The position numbers and the translations under genes are program-made. A stretch of DNA of 64,000 nt from Candidatus Undinarchaeales archaeon (GTDB taxonomy: Archaea > SpSt-1190 > JASMDC01), in assembly GCA_030753015.1 (NCBI GenBank), contig JASMDC010000006.1:1-64000 (forward strand), written 5' to 3'. Position 1 is the first letter of the stretch. Each line of letters starts with the position of its first letter. The notes below the pieces were generated by a model. It searched no databases. It had not been told where the DNA came from and worked only from the letters and a program-made list of their open reading frames with translations. This document shows, piece after piece, positions 58,820 through 64,000 of this stretch.

Positions 58820-58846
58820 CGTCGGGGGATGAATCAGGAGGGGCTT

Positions 58847-59599
58847 TTAAACCTGATGCCTGCACGAGGCCGCGTCCCTGGCCGCACCGTTGAGCGACCT
58901 GATGTGCTCGAGCTCATGCTTTGCAGCAAGGTCCGCCTCATGGGCGTTGGAACCGGTGCCGAACCCGACCTTTAGGGGTACGTCCTCATGTTCCTTGAGC
59001 CGGGTGAGGAGCGCACAGATGTCCTTCCTGTCCACACCGTTAACAGGTGCGATAATGTTGTCCCCTCCAACGAAGAAGGCAGTGGCCCCAAGCTCACGTA
59101 GGCCCTGGGCCAGGATGAGGTAGGCCCGTTTCACAGCGAGGTAAGCATCGTAAGCGGAGAGAACGTCGGTGATCGTACCCGTGGCGTCATCGATGTCGAA
59201 GTGGCCGATGTCCACTCGGCCCGAATCCAGGAAGGTGCCCTCGACGACCGCAGTGCGTGAGGACTGGGCCGAGCCAGCCTGATGAATGTGACGTGTGGCC
59301 TCCTCCTGGGCTTCGAGCGCCGTTCGCCCGGTACCCACTCCGATGCTCAGGGTGAAAGGATAGCGAGCCTGGAGGCTCTGCTGGATACGACGGTGCGCAT
59401 CCTTGTCGATACCGTTGGAGATGGCCAGGATGTTGTCGAACCGGGTGGCGAAAGCGAGACCATCCCTGCTGGAGAACTGGTGTTGGACATCAGCGTAGAA
59501 TGAGGACTGGAGGATCTGGATGTCAGCCTCCCGTTTGGGAGCGGGATCCACCGTCCAGGGACCGTAGTTATCTATCTGGACCAGGCTCATCTGGATCAT
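58847..59599 (-). CDS. gch3: GTP cyclohydrolase III
   Basis: 250 residues. It aligns by eye to the Methanocaldococcus enzyme: [66 protein letters not shown] and [12 protein letters not shown]. It opens GTP to the formamidopyrimidine FAPy, the first riboflavin and F420 precursor in archaea. The start overlaps the ribB stop (ATGA). Last gene of the minus-strand riboflavin operon. Confidence 0.95.
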   Translation of the reverse strand: MIQMSLVQIDNYGPWTVDPAPKREADIQILQSSFYADVQHQFSSRDGLAFATRFDNILAISNGIDKDAHRRIQQSLQARYPFTLSIGVGTGRTALEAQEEATRHIHQAGSAQSSRTAVVEGTFLDSGRVDIGHFDIDDATGTITDVLSAYDAYLAVKRAYLILAQGLRELGATAFFVGGDNIIAPVNGVDRKDICALLTRLKEHEDVPLKVGFGTGSNAHEADLAAKHELEHIRSLNGAARDAASCRHQV

Positions 59600-60273
59600 G
59601 GTCGCTCCTCCCGCCAGGCATCCATGATCTCATCGCAGCTGATGAAGGGGAGCCTGTGTCGCTCAGCGTATCCTTGCGCCTCACTGGGAGGAACGGCTTT
59701 CCCTGTATCAGCCATCATCTCGCAGATGGTAGTGACCTGTGGCAATCCTGCCATGTCCGCCATTGCGAGGGTGATCTCAGTATGTCCCTGACGGACATCG
59801 AGCAGCCCGTCCGCGCCCCGGAGAAGAGGCACGTGTCCCGGGGAGCGGAACAAGGACCCGAACTCGGCGAATCGTCGGTCAACGACCAGAGCGGCCAGTT
59901 CCTTGATGGTGAGCGCCCGGTCGTCGTCGGTGATGCCGGTGAAGGTCTTACGATGGTTCACGGTGATGGAGAAGGACGAGCGCTCATCGTACGGGATGTC
60001 ATGAGGACTGAGCGAAGGGAGCACAGGGAACCGTTGGGACGCCTCGGAGAGCACATCGGTCATGAAGGGGATTCCTATGGCCTTGCACTCCTCGTGGCCG
60101 AGAGCGGTGCATATGAGACCTCCTGCGTCCCTGCGCATGGTGCGCACGTGGGCAGGGGTGACGTGGAGCGAGGAGACGAGCATGTCAGTCTCCCCCTCCC
60201 TGTCGTCCCGGTCGAACACCAGCACGATTCGGCCCTCTCTGAGGGCCGCCAGCGCCTCATCAAGGGAACCCAT
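59596..60273 (-). CDS. ribB: 3,4-dihydroxy-2-butanone 4-phosphate synthase
   Basis: 225 residues, stand-alone archaeal form. [19 protein letters not shown] holds the metal-binding and catalytic acidic loop; [29 protein letters not shown] and [12 protein letters not shown] (second histidine) are all present. It makes the four-carbon unit for lumazine from ribulose 5-phosphate. Overlaps ribH by one base (TGATG) and gch3 by four. Confidence 0.95.
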   Translation of the reverse strand: MGSLDEALAALREGRIVLVFDRDDREGETDMLVSSLHVTPAHVRTMRRDAGGLICTALGHEECKAIGIPFMTDVLSEASQRFPVLPSLSPHDIPYDERSSFSITVNHRKTFTGITDDDRALTIKELAALVVDRRFAEFGSLFRSPGHVPLLRGADGLLDVRQGHTEITLAMADMAGLPQVTTICEMMADTGKAVPPSEAQGYAERHRLPFISCDEIMDAWREERP

Positions 60274-60698
60274 CAGGCGTTCGCCTTCACGATGCGCGTC
60301 ATCTTCACCGCGGCCTCCACGGCGCGCTTGGCGTTGGCCACCCGCTGGGAGGCCTCAAGCCGGGACATTCCTGGTCCGGTGATCCCGAGCGCCACGGGCT
60401 TCTCGAACTCCAGGGACATATCAGCGATGAGACGGCTGGCATTGCTCGCCACGACCGTGTCGTGCTCGGTCGATCCCTCGATGACAGCACCGAGCGTGAC
60501 AACCGCGTCGATATCCTTCTTCTTCAGGAGCGTGCGCACTGCCAGTGGCATATCGAACACGCCGGGCACCTTGATGATATGGGTGACTTCGGCGTCAAGG
60601 AACGTTGCGTGCTCCTTGGCCAGCTCCATCATGGCGTACACGATGTCGTAGTTGAACTCCGCGGCAACGATGCCGAGACGAATTGATGCTTCTGTCAT
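60273..60698 (-). CDS. ribH: 6,7-dimethyl-8-ribityllumazine synthase
   Basis: 141 residues. [52 protein letters not shown] (with the histidine of the active site), and the C-terminal helix match lumazine synthase. It condenses the RibB product with the pyrimidine from the ArfC branch and forms capsids in many species. Coupled to ribB. Confidence 0.95.
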   Translation of the reverse strand: MTEASIRLGIVAAEFNYDIVYAMMELAKEHATFLDAEVTHIIKVPGVFDMPLAVRTLLKKKDIDAVVTLGAVIEGSTEHDTVVASNASRLIADMSLEFEKPVALGITGPGMSRLEASQRVANAKRAVEAAVKMTRIVKANA

Positions 60699-60710
60699 GA
60701 TAATCCCTCA

Positions 60711-61214
<504 letters not shown>

Positions 61215-61283
61215 TTAGTAATTACTCAATTTTCAGTAATACATGGACAACGATATAAAGAGCGTCACCTTCATGGATGAGCG

Positions 61284-61913
61284 ATGTCCTGCGTTCGCAC
61301 GCTCCTCACCATCTTCCTGCTCGTCGTTCTGGTCACAGCACAGGGAGTGGACGACTGTGCCCTGATCACTCCCGGACTGGAGCAGGAACACTGCTACCGT
61401 ATAAGGGCTCCGCCAGAGGGGCGAGTGGACATGTGTCTCACCCTTATTGACGATGTGTGGTTGGACGAGTGCCTGGCCGAGGTAGCTCCCGTGCTCGCGA
61501 GGACCAACATTCAGACAGCCACGGGCACCTGCCGGCTCATCAACGACACCTCATGGCGGCAGTGGTGCCATATCGACACGGCCGCTGTCGTGGCCGGGCG
61601 GGACACGGGCAAGGCATGGGGTCTGTGCTCATCTCTTCCATACATGTTCCCTTGGGGAATGTGCGTCGTCGTCGTGCTCGCGCCCCATGGGACCGTAATC
61701 GCCATCCTCATCACCCTCCTGGTGGTCGCGGTCGTGGCACTGCGCTGGCGCCGCCGCGGTGCGGGGGGGGATGACGAGTATGAGGACGGGTCCACGGATG
61801 AGGCACGCGAGTACGTGGAAGAATGCCGTGCTAAAGGACACACCGACGAGGAGATAGAAAGCACCATGAAGGAGTTCGGGTACACTCGTGAGGAGATCGA
61901 ACGGGTGCTCTGA
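61284..61913 (+). CDS. Cys-rich secreted protein with one membrane helix and cytoplasmic helical motif
   Basis: 209 residues. A signal peptide (TLLTIFLLVVLVTAQG) precedes an exported domain with ten cysteines (DDCALITPGLEQEHC, DMCLTLIDDVWLDEC, GTCRLIND). A helix at about 140-160 (VIAILITLLVVAVVALRW) leads to a cytoplasmic tail ending YVEECRAKGHTDEEIESTMK and GYTREEIERVL, the same motif as at the N-terminus of the 28807 protein. The ATG is about 27 nt after GATATAAAG. Function unknown; a cytoplasmic docking motif is inferred. Confidence 0.65.
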   Translation: MSCVRTLLTIFLLVVLVTAQGVDDCALITPGLEQEHCYRIRAPPEGRVDMCLTLIDDVWLDECLAEVAPVLARTNIQTATGTCRLINDTSWRQWCHIDTAAVVAGRDTGKAWGLCSSLPYMFPWGMCVVVVLAPHGTVIAILITLLVVAVVALRWRRRGAGGDDEYEDGSTDEAREYVEECRAKGHTDEEIESTMKEFGYTREEIERVL

Positions 61914-61952
61914 GGGTTCCTTTTATAAGGTTTTGACCGGAGTGAGACCTCC

Positions 61953-64000
61953 ATGGTCCCGGATCACCGGCTGTTTACTGTGATGGCCTTGGTGTGCATG
62001 CTCGCCCTGACGACCGCCATTGAGGTTACACCCGACGACTTTCTGCTGGAGGGTGCACGCGAGTGCGGACCCAAGACCACATGGAAGTGCCAGACCGGTG
62101 AATCGATGGGCAGCTTGATCTTCGCCTACGCTCTTCGCTACAAGGAGACGGGTGAAGAGGCATACCTCACCGCCTTGCAGGAACTGCATGCGATGGGAAC
62201 GTCGGACTGCGGACAGCACACCGGTTGGAACTGCGGTGCCGCCTGGCCTCAGACGTGGATGATGCTGGGATACGCGGCGGCCTACGAGGCCACAAACCTC
62301 ACCGAGTTCAAGGAGGGTCTGGAGGGTCTGGCCGATTCCGGCTCCATCGACTGCGGTGGTAAGTTCGGTGGTCGATGTCGCGACGGCAAGATGCAGGGCT
62401 TTACGATTCTTGCCTACACGACAGCCTACAAGGTCCTTGGCCGTGAGCAGGACCTCGCGATGGCCCGGGACCTCGGTGACAAGGGCTCGCTCGAGTGCGG
62501 CCCCCGAGCTGGCTGGCAATGCAAGTACGGCTACTCACAGGGACCCTACATGCTGGGCTACGCACGTCTGTACGAGCTCACCGGTGAGGCGAGCTACCTG
62601 GAGGCCCTGGAGGGGATGTTCCGCAAGGGCGCGTCCGAGTGCGGGCCGACCACGGGCTGGCGGTGCAACGATGCCGCCTCGGCAGCCTGGCTCACATATG
62701 GTTACGTTCACGTGGTTGAACACCTGCACAACGAGACCCTCTTGACCATGGTGGACGAGCTGGTCCGCACCGGTTCGCGGGACTGTGGTCCCGACACTGG
62801 ATGGAAGTGCGGGCTCGGCCAGAACCAGGCCATTTTCATCCAGGCATACATCAAGGCTGGCGAGCGCGAGCGCGAGTTCCTTGGATATGCTGACCAGATG
62901 CGTGCGAAGGGCTCGTGGGACTGTGGTCCTGAGACAGGGACGCGGTGCGAGTTCGGTATAGATTGTGCTCTCATGAGCATCTCGTACGGGAACGCCACGA
63001 TCTTCGATGAGCTCTACACGTGCGAACCCGGTCGCGTGCTCTGTAATGAACAATGCGTAGAAGGTCTTCACATCCTCGGCGAGGGCGAATCCTGTGTGTG
63101 CAACGAGCAGTGTGACCACCTCGTATGCGTGGAGGGCACATGCTGTCCGGGCGACCGGTTCTGGTGCGCCGAGGCCGCAGCATGCGTGCTCCCCGCCCAG
63201 CCTGACGGCGCCTCTTGTTCCTGCGAGCGTCAGTGCGCAAGCGGTCTGTGCGTAGGCACCTGCGTCCAGCCGGCCACCGTTCAACGGGGCGAGGAGTGCA
63301 CTGTGGACGATGAGTGTGTTGATGGGCTCAAGTGCGTCGGTGGTACTTGCTACATCCCCGGTACATTGAAGACCAGCGATGAGTGCTTGGCGCATGCCGA
63401 GTGCCCTGGCATATGTGCCGATGGCCACTGCTGCGGTAAGGGGCAGACGTGGTGTGCTGATGAGGTTGCCTGTTATGACACCTGTCCGACGCCCACACCC
63501 CCACCTCCCACACCAACACCCGTCGAGCCCATCGAGGCCACGCCCGAGCCCACTCCTGAAGCGCCTACAAGCACACCGACCACGACGGACGCTGACGACA
63601 CGAAGCTCCCCACACAGACACCTGCCCCCTCTGCTGAACCCGAACCCCCGACCGACCAGGGGGATTCGTCGGTGGTGCTCCTTGGGATCCTTGCCCTTAT
63701 CCTTATCATCACCTACACCCAGCTCTCTGGTGGCCCCGAACGGCGCGCAGAGGAGGCGCCCGGCTCAGAGGTCGTGGTCGTCGCTCCCTCCGAGACGTTC
63801 GAACCCAAGGTCAAGATTAAGACCATGGGGGAATCGGCCGAAGAAGAATCGGAAGCGCTCCCGTCAGAGGAGAAAGAGGCACCCGAGATCGAACCTGAGA
63901 AGGTGTTTGAGAAGGAGACCAAGCCCCTACCGACACCTTCCGTCAAGGAGGAAGCGCCTGCCGCAAAGAAGAAGGCCCCCCAAAAGAAACCCACCAAGAA
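61953..64000 (+). CDS. Large Cys-repeat surface protein, incomplete at the right edge
   Basis: The ATG at 61953 lies about 28 nt after CTTTTATAAG, and the frame stays open to the window end (682 codons seen). A signal peptide is followed by tandem helical repeats of about 48-52 residues, each starting with a loop such as ECGPKTTWKC, DCGQHTGWNC, ECGPRAGWQC or DCGPDTGWKC (seven loops, residues about 37 to 350). A Cys-rich region of about 150 residues comes next, then a Pro/Thr stalk, a membrane helix (VVLLGILALILIITY) and an acidic/lysine tail. The repeats resemble alpha-hairpin solenoids, each pinned by a Cys-x7-Cys pair. Family not recognised. Confidence 0.75.
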   Translation, partial: MVPDHRLFTVMALVCMLALTTAIEVTPDDFLLEGARECGPKTTWKCQTGESMGSLIFAYALRYKETGEEAYLTALQELHAMGTSDCGQHTGWNCGAAWPQTWMMLGYAAAYEATNLTEFKEGLEGLADSGSIDCGGKFGGRCRDGKMQGFTILAYTTAYKVLGREQDLAMARDLGDKGSLECGPRAGWQCKYGYSQGPYMLGYARLYELTGEASYLEALEGMFRKGASECGPTTGWRCNDAASAAWLTYGYVHVVEHLHNETLLTMVDELVRTGSRDCGPDTGWKCGLGQNQAIFIQAYIKAGEREREFLGYADQMRAKGSWDCGPETGTRCEFGIDCALMSISYGNATIFDELYTCEPGRVLCNEQCVEGLHILGEGESCVCNEQCDHLVCVEGTCCPGDRFWCAEAAACVLPAQPDGASCSCERQCASGLCVGTCVQPATVQRGEECTVDDECVDGLKCVGGTCYIPGTLKTSDECLAHAECPGICADGHCCGKGQTWCADEVACYDTCPTPTPPPPTPTPVEPIEATPEPTPEAPTSTPTTTDADDTKLPTQTPAPSAEPEPPTDQGDSSVVLLGILALILIITYTQLSGGPERRAEEAPGSEVVVVAPSETFEPKVKIKTMGESAEEESEALPSEEKEAPEIEPEKVFEKETKPLPTPSVKEEAPAAKKKAPQKKPTK

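Overview
The window is archaeal chromosome of high GC content, dense in genes. Archaea-only or archaea-type genes occur throughout: ribosomal protein L10e, Hef helicase/nuclease, RIO2 kinase, archaeal translin, CDP-archaeol synthase (CarS), GTP cyclohydrolase III, archaeal riboflavin synthase, pyruvoyl arginine decarboxylase, and many exported proteins with pilin-like class III signal peptides. Many genes have an A/T-rich TATA element centred about 25-28 nt before the first codon and no Shine-Dalgarno site, which suggests widespread leaderless transcription. I cannot place the lineage safely. The content suits a euryarchaeal or DPANN-grade archaeon with a full core metabolism.

Layout. 1-14.4 kb: nucleotide-sugar and glycan genes (epimerase, dolichol-phosphate-type glycosyltransferase, UXS-like decarboxylase, UDP-sugar dehydrogenase, fused nucleotidyltransferase-cupin, GDP-mannose dehydratase). 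They are interrupted by an unstable island at 2.87-4.98 kb with gene remnants and an MNT/HEPN toxin-antitoxin pair; a second MNT/HEPN pair lies at 7.5-8.5 kb. Translin, a large VIT/VWA surface protein and an oversized PfkB protein follow. 14.4-25.3 kb: RIO2, a family of pilin-like exported proteins, an M29 aminopeptidase, Hef, and a SPASM radical-SAM enzyme overlapping a 51-residue peptide with seven cysteines at exact three-residue spacing. 25.6-34.1 kb: a long one-direction block of membrane-anchored, Cys-rich, pilin-like proteins, probably a surface apparatus. 34.1-36.7 kb: an SPFH / zinc-ribbon-DUF4178 membrane operon. 36.8-39.9 kb: rpl10e-ppsA.

40-54.5 kb: surface proteins, two GT39-like membrane glycosyltransferases, a SAM methyltransferase, an SGNH hydrolase, a B12-type radical-SAM protein divergent from two tandem Tes-like (tetraether synthase family) radical-SAM proteins, then CarS and a DUF835 protein. 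This suggests a lipid and envelope district. 54.5-64 kb: a coiled-coil protein with thioredoxin-like domains, HisS, most of the archaeal riboflavin pathway (arfC-type reductase, gch3, ribB, ribH, ribC) with a pyruvoyl arginine decarboxylase beside it, and two surface proteins. The last is a Cys-repeat protein that runs off the right edge.

The strongest candidates for undescribed biology are the Cys-ladder peptide plus SPASM enzyme at 23.5-25.0 kb, the pilin-like surface cluster at 26.3-34.1 kb, and the tandem Tes-like pair at 49.5-52.2 kb. Functions rest on motifs read by eye; no database search was run.
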